From NCBI GenBank assembly GCA_946807835.1, contig OX327693.1:5163501-5227500 (forward strand): a DNA stretch of 64,000 nt. The letters run 5' to 3'. The notes beneath the pieces were generated by a model that was not told the origin of the DNA, did no database searches, and saw only the letters and a list, made by a program, of their open reading frames with translations. This DNA comes from Ailanthus altissimus. Its lineage: Eukaryota; Streptophyta; Magnoliopsida; Sapindales; Simaroubaceae. Both the position numbers and the translations under genes were made by a program. Below are positions 10,951-23,143 of the stretch, piece after piece (positions within the stretch are counted from its first letter, which is position 1; each line of letters starts with the position of its first letter).

Positions 10951-13897
10951 TGCACAACAAAAAATCATAACTCACACCATAAGTAAAAACACATAAGATT
11001 AACACACTAATAAAGATAAAAAAAACAAACCAATCACAAGACACAAGATATACGTGGCTTGGCCCAAATTGCCTACGTTCACAGAGGATTCATGATTCAA
11101 CTTCTTACTATTGAAATAGATCACTAAGTATTTTCTTACATCATCAATGATCCCACGAAAACCCCTTAGTATCTTCCATAGAGACCTCTAAACATCTACC
11201 CTTGATCATCATGACTTCCTAAGACCTCTCAGTTGTTAGGATCGGTGCTTACATGCCATCTCTGAATATACATATACTTGTATTTATACAAGTGTACATT
11301 CCCATTAAATAGCTAATACCAATTTATATGGTACTATGCATGTAACGTTACAGATATTGTAAATCTGAAGGAGTTCGGATTAGATTTAAAGTTGTTTAGA
11401 TTACAGCTCATAGTTAGCCACGTTGAGATATATAATTGTTAAATGTTAGCACAGTTAAGTGTTAACTGGTTATAATACTCAGCAGATCCAAGAGTTGGAG
11501 CTTTGTCTGTAATGGGACATAAACCTGGAAATATACTAGCAACTGCATAGTTACAATCAACTGCCAAAAAATGTAAGTTGCACAAGTATGTTCTCGAATA
11601 ATTGTCCCTGATCTATTTCTGTCGATGCGGGTCTATCGGTGGATACCTTTTATATATAGATCAGCATATGTCGTACATATAGAGTATAGATGGTCGTTCC
11701 TAGCCGACTGTGAGCTTGGAGCTCGTATTGACATATGGATATCCAGTTAGGACTGGATATGGGATAGACTCACGACGGCCTCCGATAGACACATTATGTA
11801 AGCCATCAACGAAGGGTCCTCTCGAGTTGAGTAGTATACGTGGTCCTTTGACCTGAGTGCCACGGTGGGCTTGTAAGTGATCCACCATACTTTAGTTCCA
11901 CGCATGTCACAGACCTTTCATGGTGTGACCGCTGGGTGTCGCTGGGTATGGTCCGATGCTTATGGAGTCCGATGCGTACAGATATGGGATCCGCTAGCTC
12001 CCATAGGGAGTTTGATATCCAGATGCTTTGAGACTATATCTCGAAAGTCTTGTGGCCACAAGCAACCAACCCGGGAAAGAGTTCCGTCAGGGTAGAATAA
12101 TATGGCAAAAGAGTTTGCGCAGATTGTTCAGTGGGATACAAGTCTGGAGATAGGATATAGATGAGCATTAAGGGATTTGACGGTGATAATCTATATCCCC
12201 GCACATCTAGGATATCATGACGGAAGGACTATACGTATGCGTTGTAACCTCATCTTGCATGGTTCAACGCGTTGATTTGTATATCCGTGACGTGTGCGTG
12301 GGGCATTGCTCACAGACTCATGGAATAGTTTCATTTGATGAATTAGGCGTAGAACCTAGGGAGTCCCGTGATATGGAGTGTACTTGTTGTACACTGGGGC
12401 AACATACCGGATTAAATTGTTTAATTCAATAATATTCAGCAATTCTACGAGAATACGTGCGTATCTGTATTTAAGTGTTAAATATAATAATTAGTTAATA
12501 ATTATTATTTCCTAATTCGATTATGACACATAGCGTATTGTGGACTCTCAGTTAAGTTTATCAAATTGTGAAATTTGGTGGGACCCATTAAGTGGTGAAC
12601 TTGATAACTATTTATGAGGGGCAAAATGATCAACTATAATTATTTAATTATTAAATAATTATTTTCTCTCTTGCTCTTTTATATATTATATATTATTATA
12701 TTTATATTATATTATATATATATATATAAAGAAGCAAAAAGAGAAACAAAAGTGAAGAGAAGTAAGAAGGCCGAATTCAGCCGAGAGAGAAAGGAAGAAA
12801 TGGAGAGAAAGGAAAGGATAAAGAGAAGAAAGAAAGAAGAAGAAAAGGAAAAAAAAATAAAAGGGAGGGAAAAATGGAATTGTTTCATTTTTCTTCGCTG
12901 TTTTTAATTGGAGTAATTATGAATTGCTCTAAATTTTTCATTTTTTATCCTTTTAGAGAAAAGAATGTAAATTCACTCCTGGCCATTTTGGGGATTAAGG
13001 GTTAATCTTAGGCTGAATATGGAGCTGCTGTTTTAGCTCACCAAGCTCACTGAGTTGGTGACTAGAACTGCACGTGAGTTAGTCTCCATGCGGACTCTAG
13101 GAAAAATACGTGTATAACGTTACACGTTTGGTGAGTTCTCTAATTTTATTAATATATTAATGTGATTAATATATTTGTTTATTGTGTTTATTGCAAAATT
13201 TATATTTCCGCTGCGTTAGGCAATAGACACAATTGCATATGCATACACCGACGTGCCAAGATCCTGCTGCGCCAACATCAGTATCTCCTCATAAGATATT
13301 TTTACAAGAAACACAAGAATAGCCTGAGCATCTAAGCCAAAAGGATTTATGGTGTTTCTCTTTTATTCACTCAAAGAACCTAAAGAAAAAAAACACCCCC
13401 AAAGGTTACACCCTAGTGCACCATGCACTTAGTGCCTACCTAACTCCTCCATTCTCTCTTATGGTTACATCCTGAAACCTTAGATGCTTAATCTTAAACA
13501 ATGGTTTATAAGTGTTTATATAGGGTGTATTACGTGCCTACAAATTCTATTCCTTGTTGGAGTAAGAGTCCACTTGTTTTAGAAGTCTAAAACTTCTTAA
13601 AACTCGAAATCCCGAACACCAACGGACATCCTGACGCGTCTGGGCGCTGCGGTGCTCATCCCTGGGTGCTGCAGTGCTAGTCCTTCTCGCGCCCATCGCC
13701 GCAGCGCTAGGAACCCAATATTGTGGCGCTGGTCTTCTGTTTTCAGCGCCGCGACGCTCAGCCTTGGGCGCCATAGCGCTGGAAGCTCTCGTAATTTTTT
13801 CATTTTTTTCTCGTCTTCGAGTCCCGTTTCACTTCCCCCTTCGTGTCCCATACGTCTTAAATTTCTCCATACATTCTAAACTTCTTGTGACTCTCTA
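10951..13897 (-). mobile_element. Outer solo LTR (~0.9 kb without its nested insertion)
   Basis: Absent from the paralogous spacer at about 26440. The plus-strand left end is TGCACAAC and the right end ...GACTCTCTA, flanked by matching 5-bp CTTTA duplications (10946-10950 and 13898-13902). Read on the minus strand it looks like an LTR: a TATA box (CCTATATAAACAC near 13511-13525) and a typical U5-like end containing GGGCCAAGCCACGTATATC. The expected CA terminus is TA, presumably mutated. A second LTR (11234-13277) is inserted in it. It has GC-rich text (13610-13790) with CGCTGCGGTGCT-type motifs like the copia LTRs at 36.5 and 53.2 kb. Confidence 0.55.
11234..13277 (+). mobile_element. Nested solo LTR, 2044 bp, perfect 5-bp TSD
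   Basis: Starts TGTTAGGATC and ends GATCCTGCTGCGCCAACA, with terminal TG...CA. It is flanked by identical TCAGT at 11229-11233 and 13278-13282. Near its right end is the phrase TATTTCCGCTGCGTTA, frequently seen at ends of plant copia LTRs. No internal retroviral genes or second LTR are present, so this is a solo LTR left by recombination. It includes an AT-rich TATA region (12680-12728) and a purine-only-like tract (12729-12880). Open frames inside it are not credible genes. Confidence 0.8.
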
Positions 13898-13944
13898 CTT
13901 TAGTATTAATTTCAATTCTTATCTAACTAAAATAATTGAATCAC

Positions 13945-15990
13945 CAATTTTTTAACAATACTTTAAATTTTTACTCCTAATTAAACATTGTAAAATAATG
14001 AAAGAAGCTTTTTTACCGTCTAAAAAAGTTGTGCTAAAAGTATTCTTATCCTTAATAATGTATTAACTATGTGCATAAATGGACAATGTCATAAAAAAAA
14101 AAAGAGAAATAATTCGGACAAAAACAATTTCTTGAAGTATTCAGTCGTTTTCAAATCCTTGGTTTCACCTTATATTGTGTTATTGCTTGAAATAGTAAGC
14201 CACTAATCCTTTATATATTTAGTCTTTTCTCTTCATGCTTTTGCATATATTTTATGTTCACACATATACATAATTAAAATTCCTCCATATGTCATACATA
14301 CGATAAATAATTAATATTGTTCCATGTGACTGATGTCATACCTATTTGATGTTTTTCCTTTTTTTTTTAATTTTGTCTTTAAACAAACTTTTACCGTACA
14401 CCCAATCGTTTGTTTAAACAATAAAATTTGTATTCTTCCCCGCTTAAGTTGAGAGTTCAAACTCTAACAAAAATTAAGACAATTAAAAATTTAAACTATA
14501 AAAAAATCTGAATAATTTTAATTATTTATAATTTAAAATTCGATATATAATATTTGTATAAAAATAAATAAATAAATAAATAAACCTTCACCATTTTGAG
14601 GACGCCGTGCATGTAATTCATGTCCTTTAATTGCAAGGAAACATTTATGCCTTTATTGCGAGTAAAAATTACCAAAAAGTGGGCAGAAAATTTTAAATTG
14701 TGTTGTAATTTTATAATTAAATTATATATTAAACCTCAATAATTATAAATATAATTTTATTGAAAATTTTGAAGTTTTGTGATAAAATCATACAAGTAAA
14801 ATAAATGTTTTTTAAAAAACTATAGTATTCAAAATCAGCGAAACTATGAACTTTGAGTAATAGTTGCTACTCTTTGTCCATTTAAATATTATACAAACCT
14901 TGGGAGTTCCAATGAAATTTCTTATATACAAAACATCACTTTTAAATAATAATAACACTACACATATAAATTAATTATATAAGTTCAATCATACATTTTA
15001 TGTGGCATAATATAATTACAAGGATAATTAAATTTTAAAAAATTAAATAATAGATAAAATAGATAAAGTGATAATAACAGAACCAATCATACCAAATCAT
15101 AACAGATAGTATGAATCAATTTCTATGATTTAATTTATATATGTAGTATTATTTGTTTTATATAATTCAACCAAAAACTTTTAAAAAAATTAAAAAAGGA
15201 AATTGTTCCTTTACCTTGTATTAAATCGACATTGCGTCCTTGTTTATTTAAAAATTTATAACACACCCCTACGTCATTACTTTCACTAATTAAAATAATA
15301 ATTGACTAATATTGACTACAAAAAATACATTTTTACCCTTAATAGGTTGTATGCTAGATAAAGGGAATAAAATAACCTTTAAAATTTGTTATTATAGTAT
15401 TTTTTAAATCTCAATTTATATATTTATATTACTTTTTAAATATCAATGTATGCATTGCAATAAATCTACAAATTCAAATGATATCAAATTAACATTTTTT
15501 TTGTAGTAATACTACTTTAAGCGATTTGTTTGTGCATTTCATATGTTACTAATTTATCATAATAAAATAATATTTTCTTCATTTTTTTAGTGTTAATTAT
15601 CTTTTTATTTTCTTCATTAATTAAAATTTATCTAATAAATTTATCAATTCATAAAATTAATTAAAATTAACTTCAACAAAATTCACCATCACAAGACAAA
15701 ATCAAAATCATAATTAATTATTACAATAAGTCCATTACAATGATTAATTAATTAATTATTAACTATTTAGTTACCTAACAAATTACAAAAAAAAAATTAC
15801 GGTTTTCAATTTTTAAGAGACAAGAAAAAGAAAAAGAAGAAAAATTCAAGCTTGCAGATCTCGCCCTGTCTCTTGACGAGGGAGATGATGGCTGACGTTG
15901 GCCACCACAGAGGCGTGCCGGACCTCGAGTCGAATTGATCATGTCATATGCAGCGTCCATTAATGATGTTTCATTAATGTCCATTGATTT
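13945..15990. repeat. Duplicated PIP spacer, copy A, second part
   Basis: Collinear with 26465-28290. It starts at AATACTTTAAATTTTT, continues through AATTAAACATTGTAAA and TTGGGAGTTCCAATGAAATTT, and ends at GACGAGGGAGATGATGG. Parts recur in units 4 and 5 (45.2 kb and 54.66 kb). No gene is seen; the short minus-strand frame at 15775-15984 is not conserved in the other copy. Confidence 0.8.
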
Positions 15991-16859
15991 AGACCTCTTC
16001 TCCCTTCATAACTACGAATAAGATCAAGATCGAGAGAATCTTGAAGGCTCCCAAACCACTCTCCCCTTCCTAGGTCGAGGCCCCCTCAATAGGTAGGAGT
16101 TTTTTTTTCCTAAATCAATCAAACAGCTTATTGATTTGATTGAAGGAAACTAAGACTATTTATTAACTTAGCTAGCATTCTATTTAGTTATTTAGTCAGT
16201 TCATAATAATCTTTGTAAAGCAAGGGCCAAAGTTTCTACAACAGCTTTCCTTTTATTAAGATTACATAATATTCTTGTGAATAATTCTAAAGCTCTATTC
16301 AAAATTATCTTAATTGTTTCCACGAAGAATTATTAAAATATTTGACTCTTCATGCATTTTAATATAAAAGATTATTCAATTAAATAATAAATAGTAAATG
16401 ATCAATTTAAAATAAATAAATTACTTCTCATGGCATATTATTTTCGTCAAGCTTAAACTTAACTAAAATAAACGAAGCAAGTTCGTACAATGAACTTTGG
16501 CCAATCAATGCTTCCCTCAATTGAAACAAAAAGAAACTTCTTTTCTTTATCACATGATGTCGCCCCAATCTTTCTCCCATACTAAAAAAAAGATGACAAG
16601 AAGAGATTAAATCAATTTGGGACTCCAATTACCAATGATCAAAAGTTTTCAAAAAAAATCTCATAGCTGCTTCAAAAAGAAGACTTGGTTATTCTTAACG
16701 CTTAGAGTTTAAGAATTTTTATATAATTTAAGCGACATAATAAAAGTTTTAAACTTTTTCGCTTAACATAATACTTAAAGAGAAAGAACTCTTCCTTTAA
16801 CAATCTCATTTAAAGATTATTTTATACATTATTTAAAATAAAAAAATTTAAAATATTCT
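15991..16859. other. Intergenic, no gene seen
   Basis: Unit-1-specific AT-rich DNA between the spacer and the PIP-2 flank. A 66-codon minus-strand frame (16428-16628) has no recognisable feature. Confidence 0.4.
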
Positions 16860-17337
16860 TTAAAAAGTGTAACATTATTTATATGTTGATTTAAGGAATG
16901 TGCATGAATGAATATATGTATTTAAATCATTTTTGTTGGATAAATAATTAATTAACAAATAAAGAGAAAGAAAATTTAATGGTGGTTGAAGAAAATAACA
17001 TACAAAACGAAGCTTATATGAATATATATAATTGTAGACATAATAAAAAAAATATGAAGCTTTTGGATCTGCATCAAGTTGATGCAAAAAAAGTATCCGT
17101 GACATATATTACTGTAACCCATATAAGACAACAAAAGAATTTTATTATCATTTCTATCCATGTACAAGTTGCAGATGTGTTGTGTAATTTTCTATATAAG
17201 AAGTCGCACTATATATGTTGATGCTAAAAGAAACAAACAAAGAAGTGGAGATTTCTGTGATATCTTCTTCTAATACTATCGTTTCTTGTACTTGTCGCCA
17301 TGCACGCAGAGCCGCACCTTCACTTCACAACTTCTTT
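16860..17337. repeat. Conserved 3' flank of PIP-2
   Basis: Near-identical over long runs to 7210-7658, including the AGAAGTCGC..CTATATATGTTGATGC segment. It contains the 3' UTR of PIP-2. Confidence 0.75.
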
Positions 17338-17565
17338 CTAATGGCCACGGCCTCTAGGGCTTGGTCCTGATGCCAGCCGTCCAAGCCAACACGACATTGT
17401 AAATCTCGCCTTCTCGTAGACCGATGGTGACGAATAAGTCTTCAGGTGATTGGCCTCGGCAAAATCCTCCGGCAAAGCCCTTGTGGCCTCAACACCAACA
17501 TGGCTCAATATGGCCACTGAGATGACCAAAATTATCAACAGGATGCTCAATTTTCTGGAATTCAT
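17338..17565 (-). CDS. PIP-2: secreted PAMP-induced-type peptide precursor, 75 aa
   Basis: Same architecture as PIP-1: signal peptide (core LSILLIILVISVAIL, residues ~6-20), acidic variable region beginning RALPEDFAEANHL, and C-terminal RLASGPSPRGRGH. It differs from PIP-1 at only four residues (S-to-I and L-to-I in the signal peptide, K-to-E and E-to-K in the propeptide) and none in the mature peptide. A secreted, proline-hydroxylated signalling peptide acting outside the cell is expected from the family. The TATA box is 133 bp upstream, with W-box composite at 17814-17827. The upstream spacer was later interrupted by a MITE and a LINE. Confidence 0.9.
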   Translation of the reverse strand: MNSRKLSILLIILVISVAILSHVGVEATRALPEDFAEANHLKTYSSPSVYEKARFTMSCWLGRLASGPSPRGRGH

Positions 17566-17697
17566 AGTCGGAAAACGCTTGTAAACTGGAAAACAGTAAA
17601 CGATTCAAGCTGAAATGGGTTGGTTTATCTTTATTGATTGCTAATTTGCTATGTTTGTGAGGATTTGAGTGCGAGAAAATATAAATATGGTTCGGGT

Positions 17698-17865
17698 TAT
17701 TTATAGGCAAAAGGAGTAGAGAGTTTTTGTACGTAATATAGTTGGACTTGGCGCAGCTTCATTAGTTTGAACAAATTGGGTTGAATTGTGGCTAAGCTAG
17801 TAGCTATCATGGATTACGTGTTGACTCTGGAGTTTACTCTGGAGTTTTTGAACTAGTCATGCATG
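17698..17865 (-). promoter_or_regulatory. PIP-2 core promoter: TATA, ACGTG/W-box composite, RY motif
   Basis: TATA box TATTTATA (plus strand) 17698-17705; composite TTACGTGTTGACTC 17814-17827; CATGCATG 17858-17865. Identical composite to PIP-1. Confidence 0.7.
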
Positions 17866-18208
17866 GGAAAAGTGAAACATGGACGCCTACATAAATAAAG
17901 CTTCAATTTGTCAATGGTAGGATAAGGACGGAGTTCATTCTTTATAAATTCTTTTCGGTGATTTTTCCTTTGACATGTATTTTTTATTATAAGAATAGAT
18001 GGTTTTTGAAACTTTGTATTGGTTAAAAATTATTATATTATAAGTTAAAATTTCTATTTGGTCAATCATATTAAAAAGATTTTTGACAAAATCACCCTCT
18101 TTCGCTGCAGAATTTGAATTTTATAGAGGTGAGAATTTTGCGAGGGTTACATAAGGTGAGAATTTTGCCAAAGGGTTAATTAGTTTAATTGGTAAAGCCT
18201 ACGAGAGT

Positions 18209-18383
18209 AATACTATACATTTTATATTGTATCTCAAGAAATATCTTAAATAATAACGTGTCAAATAATTATTAAACGGTAAAATAATTTAAATTTTAAA
18301 ATTATCCATTATATCGTTTCACTACCTAATAATTATTTGACACATTATTATTTTGGATACAACTTAAAATATATAGCATTATT
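18209..18383. mobile_element. MITE, family M1 copy 1
   Basis: Near-palindromic, noncoding, about 175 bp. The left side AATACTATACATTTTATATTG...GTGTCAAATAATTATTA mirrors the right side TAATAATTATTTGACAC...GCATTATT. Three relatives are at 45662-45863, 55168-55337 and 55611-55773. It is absent from the paralogous site near 8620-8690, so it inserted after unit duplication. Confidence 0.7.
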
Positions 18384-19879
18384 CATTTACAATAATGTGC
18401 AAGATAATATAAAATGAGACATAGTGTTTTTTTGTTTATCCACATCCATTTAGCAAATATACTTATTTTATTTCAAATTATAGTCTAAAAATGCGTAGTC
18501 ACTGTGCTTTTTCTCTTGGTGCATGTTAGCATTGGCTAACGTACACCGTTTTCTATGGAAAGAGAAAGCAACATAAATCGTCCCTCGTTGCCTTGCCTTT
18601 TAGGCCAATGATCGTTCCTGATTATATTGATGTAGTCCCATCAATTACTGAAGCTTTGATCAATTGGGATTTTTCTGCGAATGATGTAGTGGATACTGCC
18701 CTAATTATAGAGGAGATTGCCAATAATCTGGCCACAAAAAAAATGTGATGTGGAACTGACTCCCCCACCCTCTCGCCTCCGTGGCCTCAGTTTTTGGTGG
18801 GTTGGACAATGGTGCACAGTTGGCTAGCAACGGTCGTAGCTTTGATCATGGGGCAGTCATGAAGGAAAAAAGAAGAGATCGCCTCAAAGGTTGGAATATC
18901 ATCGGGTAGCTCTAATCAAGATATACAACCAAGTAATAGTTAGGCAGTTGAAAGATTTAACTTGAGGAAGACTATACCATTAACCCATGAGGTGGGAATA
19001 ATTGGTAAAGGCCGACGTGCCACAAGGATTCTCATATCCCCTAGTAGGAGAAAATGATATCAAGTTGGAATATTCGAGGTCTCAACAACCCTTGTAAACA
19101 ATCAGAGACGAGAGCTCTGATTAAGAAGAAAAAATTATGTTTTTTAGGGATGTTAGAAACATGGGTGAAGCAAGAGAATATTTCTAAAATTTTGGGCAAG
19201 TTGGCTTTAAAAAATTGGAAATGGGAACATAATTCTGAATGTCTAGATATGGGTAGAATATGGGTAACTTATAATCCTGCCAGATACAATGCAGAAATTC
19301 TCAGTAAGCATTGCCAATTTATGCACTGCAGAGTGAAAATAGAAGCATTAAAGTTTTATGGGACCCTTGTCTATGGTGCTTTTGATACGACAGATAAAGA
19401 GGTTCTCTGGCAAGATCTTTATACTAGGACGGTGGCTGCACATCACTATTGGTTGATACATGGTGGTTTCAATAATGTTCTTAGTAACAACGATAAGATT
19501 GATGGCAACTGGGTTAATGAAAATATAGTCAACAACTTTAAAGAATGAATTGTTGGACTTGAGCTATTTAAGCTAAATAATCGATGCTGCAGGTATACAT
19601 GTTGTAATAAACAAGTAGAATCCCAAAGGATATGGAAGAAGATTAATTAAGCCTTCGTTAATGAGAAACGATTGAACATATGGAAGAGACTAAGAATGAA
19701 GTATTAACAGCAGGGGTTTCTGACCAATCCCCATACTGTGGTAACTATTGCTAAGGATTATCCCAATGGTAGGTTACCTTTCAAGTCCTTCAATGGTTGG
19801 TGCTCTAACCCTCAGTTTATCAGAATGGTTAACAATATTTACAATACAGACATTTATGGTCCTCTAATGAGTAGAATAT

Positions 19880-20162
19880 GTCAGGACTATGTGGGGTCCA
19901 CCAACTCCTTGGTCCACCTGCTGGATGACACCTCAGAGCCACCGGTACACCTACATATCCAGCTTAGGTTACCTGCGCCCCCAAGGATTCGAACCCCCGC
20001 CCCCATCTCCATGGAGGCCTATAAGGCCTCCATGAGATTGGGGCAGGGGTTCGATTCCTTGAAGGCGCAGGTAACCCGAGCTGGATATGTAAGTGTGCCG
20101 GTGGCTCTGAGGTGTCATCCAGCTGGTGGACCAAGGAGTTGGTGGACCCTACATAGTCCTGA
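19880..20162. mobile_element. Foldback element, 283 bp, inside the LINE
   Basis: Two ~140-bp arms, about 90% identical, centred near 20021, with ends TCAGGACTATG / CATAGTCCTGA. It is flanked by 8-bp TAGAATAT copies at 19872-19879 and 20163-20170, and the LINE reading resumes after it. An 8-bp duplication and CAGGAC ends suit a hAT-type MITE, though a few extra bases sit between repeat and duplication. The inner arm carries GGATTCGAACCC, a tRNA B-box-like phrase. Confidence 0.8.
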
Positions 20163-21090
20163 TAGAATATAGGGTAAACTCAAACTTTTAAAGGCAAGGC
20201 TAAAAGAACTTAATGAAGATTGCTTTTTATATGTCTCTCATAAGATTGAGGAGTGAAAGTTAGTATTGGATTCTTTACAGAGCAGTTTGATGGTGGATTC
20301 ATTCAACCAAGTGCTTCAAAAAGAGGAAATGTGCGTTTATTAGCATTTGAGGAAGCTCATTATCACTAAGAAAAGCATTATCAGGCAAAAGTTCAGATTT
20401 CATTGGGTTCAAGTTAGGAATTCAAATTTTAAATATTTTCATAATAAGATGAAACAGAGAAAAGCAAGAAATAAAATCACTTTTATAATAAATCAGAACG
20501 GTGACCTAATTCAAGACTAGATGACATTAAAAGTGTTATAGTGAACTACTACAGGGATTTGTTGGGAATAGTTACAAGTACTAGATAATCCATCCAATAG
20601 AGAATTTTAGATGCGAGCCCTAAACTCAAAGAGGAAGATAGGGATATGCATTACCCTCTTTTATTTGATTAGGAAATAAAAGATGCAATGTTTAGTATCA
20701 GTGGGGATAAAGCGTAGAGGCCTAATGGTTATAACTGTTTCTTCTTTAAAAAAAGTTGGACTATCATACACAAAGACGCCACTTAGGCTGTACAACACTT
20801 TTTTCCTACAAGTCAGATTTATAACCCTATTAATATTACTACTATTATAATTGTTCCCAATGTGCATAATCCTCAAAGCCTTATGGATTATAAATCAATA
20901 GCCTGTTGCACTGTCCTGTATAAATGTATCACAAAAATAATCACATTCAGATTGAGGAAGGTTATTGACTACCTAGTATGCCATAGCCAAATTACTTTTA
21001 TCTCTTATAGGACAATTGTTGATATTGTTCTCTTGGCTCATGAATTAGTGAGGGGATATGATAGGAAAAGTGGAGTGCTTAGTTATGTCC

Positions 21091-21270
21091 TTCAAATTTA
21101 TTTGCAGAAGGCCTATGATTCAGTTTCTTGGAATTTCTTAAAAGAGGTAGTACCGGGGCTTTTGTTTCCTCTTTCGTTTCTTCAAATTTATTTGCAGAAG
21201 GCCTATGATTCAGTTTCTTGGAATTTCTTAAAAGAGGTAGTACCAGGGCTTTTGTTTCCTCTTTCGTTTC
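21091..21270 (+). repeat. In-frame 90-bp tandem duplication in the LINE RT
   Basis: 21091-21180 and 21181-21270 differ at one clear position (CCGGGG versus CCAGGG). The unit encodes LQIYLQKAYDSVSW and following residues, so the RT motif is duplicated without breaking the frame. Confidence 0.9.
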
Positions 21271-23143
21271 TCCAAATAATCATGTGTTGTGTAAGATCCT
21301 ACATGTTTTTTGTAGTGATGAATGGTAACCTGGTGGATCTTTTTCTAGGGAAAAGAGGTCTAAGGCAATAGAACCCTATGTCTCTATTGTTGTTTATACT
21401 AGAAAAAAAAGTATTTGAGTAGACTCTTGGGTTGTATCTCTGAAAATCAATTTATCTTCCATAAGGGATATAAAAAGAATGAAGTTCAACCACCTGATCT
21501 TTGCTAATGATTTGTTTCTATTCCCCTATTGTGATACAAGTTTTGTTGACCAATTTAAAAAAGCTCTAGATAACTTTTACAAGGTATTTGGTTTGCAACT
21601 AAATAAGAATAAAAGTTTAATATTCTTTGACCATGTCTTTAACCCCACAAAAGAGGCCATTTTGCAACTGACCCAGTTTCAATGTCGTGTTCTACAGGTG
21701 AAATACTTAGGTGTCCCCTGAATTTTTATAAGACTTCAAAAAGATTGTTGTCTAGAATTGATTAACAAAATAGCTGCAAGAATTTTCAACTGGGCAGGAA
21801 AGAAGTTGTCATATGCAGGGCAACTGTAACTGATTAATTGTGTCTTAATGAGTATGAACGTCTAGCGGTGCTCTATTTTTATCCTACGAAAAATAATTAT
21901 CAATGAGGTAAAAGGTATTTCTAAAAATTTTCTATGGTATAGACATGACTCACAGAAAATAGGGGAATTAGTTATTTGGGCTGACATCTATAACTCCAAA
22001 AGAGATGAAGGGTTAGGAATAAAATCTCTTCATACTTGGAATCAACCAACCGTCATCAAACATATATGGGAGTTGTTAGCTGTGAAATCCTCTTTATGGG
22101 CTCGATGAGTGACTAAAAATAGACTTAGAAGGCTGAGTTTCTAAGGGATCACAAAACTATTAGATTGTAACTTGGTGTGACGAAAACTACTAGAATTGAG
22201 ATCCCGCGTAAAGAAGTTGTTTGGTTATGAATTGGGTAATGGATCTACAATCTATTTCTGGTGTGACCCATAATTGAATGATGAGTCAATAATTGACAAA
22301 TTTCTTCACGTCAATATTAAAGGCTCTGACATTCCACATGTTGAAAAAGTCAGAGACCTTTGATGTATTGAGGCTTGGAACTTACCAGACCATTTAGATG
22401 AGTACACTGGTTAAGCTTGGCACTATATATGTCATAATTTTTTTTATTTTTTGCTACTAAAGAAGATAAAATAATTTGGAATGGCTGCTCCAAAATAGAA
22501 AATTTTCAATTGCCAATATATGGAAGAACCTGACAAATAAGAAGCCAACAATTGGGTGGTTTAGGTTACTCTTGGGCTCTCAATATATTTCAAAGTATAG
22601 TTTTATCACTTGATTGGCATTGAAGGACTAGTTGTCTAGCAATGGAAGATTGGTTAAATGGGGTCTCAACTTACCTACAAATTACCCATTTTGTAGTAAC
22701 GAGAAGGAGACAATACAACACTTATTCTTCCACTGTAGCATTACGAACAGTGTATGGAAAAAAGTCTTGTTAGCCGCCAAATCAATAGACACCCTATCAC
22801 TTGGAGAATAAAAGTATCTTACTTTTATAGGAAAGTTAGAGATAAATTCTTACTTAACAAGATTTGGAGAATTATTTTTTGCGCTCCATCTATTTTATAT
22901 GGTAGGAACATAACCAAGTAGTGTTCCAATAAAAAATCCCTAATGTTAGTTATGTCTTTTGCGGTATTAAAAATATAGTATAAACTAAATACTTGAGTAT
23001 TATTTTTAAATAAAATATAAATAATATTATAACTAAGTGGTGAGATTATTATATGCTTCTGTATACTAAGTGCTTTTGACATTATGGCCATTTGTATTTC
23101 TTGATATATTATCAATAAAATTTTTGATTGACTTAAAAAAAAA

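Larger units (their letters stand above)
18440..23143 (+). mobile_element. Degenerate L1-like LINE
   Basis: Pieces occur in LINE order. ORF1-like text is at about 18560-18750. An AP-endonuclease domain starts at ATG 19051 region (ISSWNIRGLNNP), open to 19548. Reverse-transcriptase pieces are at 20862-21371 (ACCTVLYKCITKII, QKAYDSVSWNF) and 21479-21721 (HLIFANDLFLFPYCD). A zf-RVT-like Cys/His segment near 22680-22760 (CSNEKETIQHLFFHC) precedes a poly-A tail at 23134-23143. Stops and frameshifts break it throughout. Two RT catalytic acids are changed: the Asp before QKAYDSV reads Tyr, and the usual FADD box reads FAND. It cannot be autonomous. It sits in the unit-2 spacer and is absent from unit 1. 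Confidence 0.85.

Noticed and set aside
12671..12907. 78-codon Lys/Glu/Arg-rich open frame
   Set aside because: It is the translation of a TA run and a purine tract inside a solo LTR; low complexity with no gene signals.
13547..13955. Several overlapping open frames in the GC-rich stretch
   Set aside because: All lie inside the outer solo LTR and reflect GC-rich LTR text lacking stops; no domain in any frame.
19880..20162. Possible tRNA gene from the GGTTCGATTCC motif
   Set aside because: No acceptor stem, anticodon arm or A box in tRNA order; the motif lies within a mirrored foldback element.
19738..20172. 144-codon frame as a single protein
   Set aside because: Only its first third is LINE coding text; the rest is translation through the foldback element.
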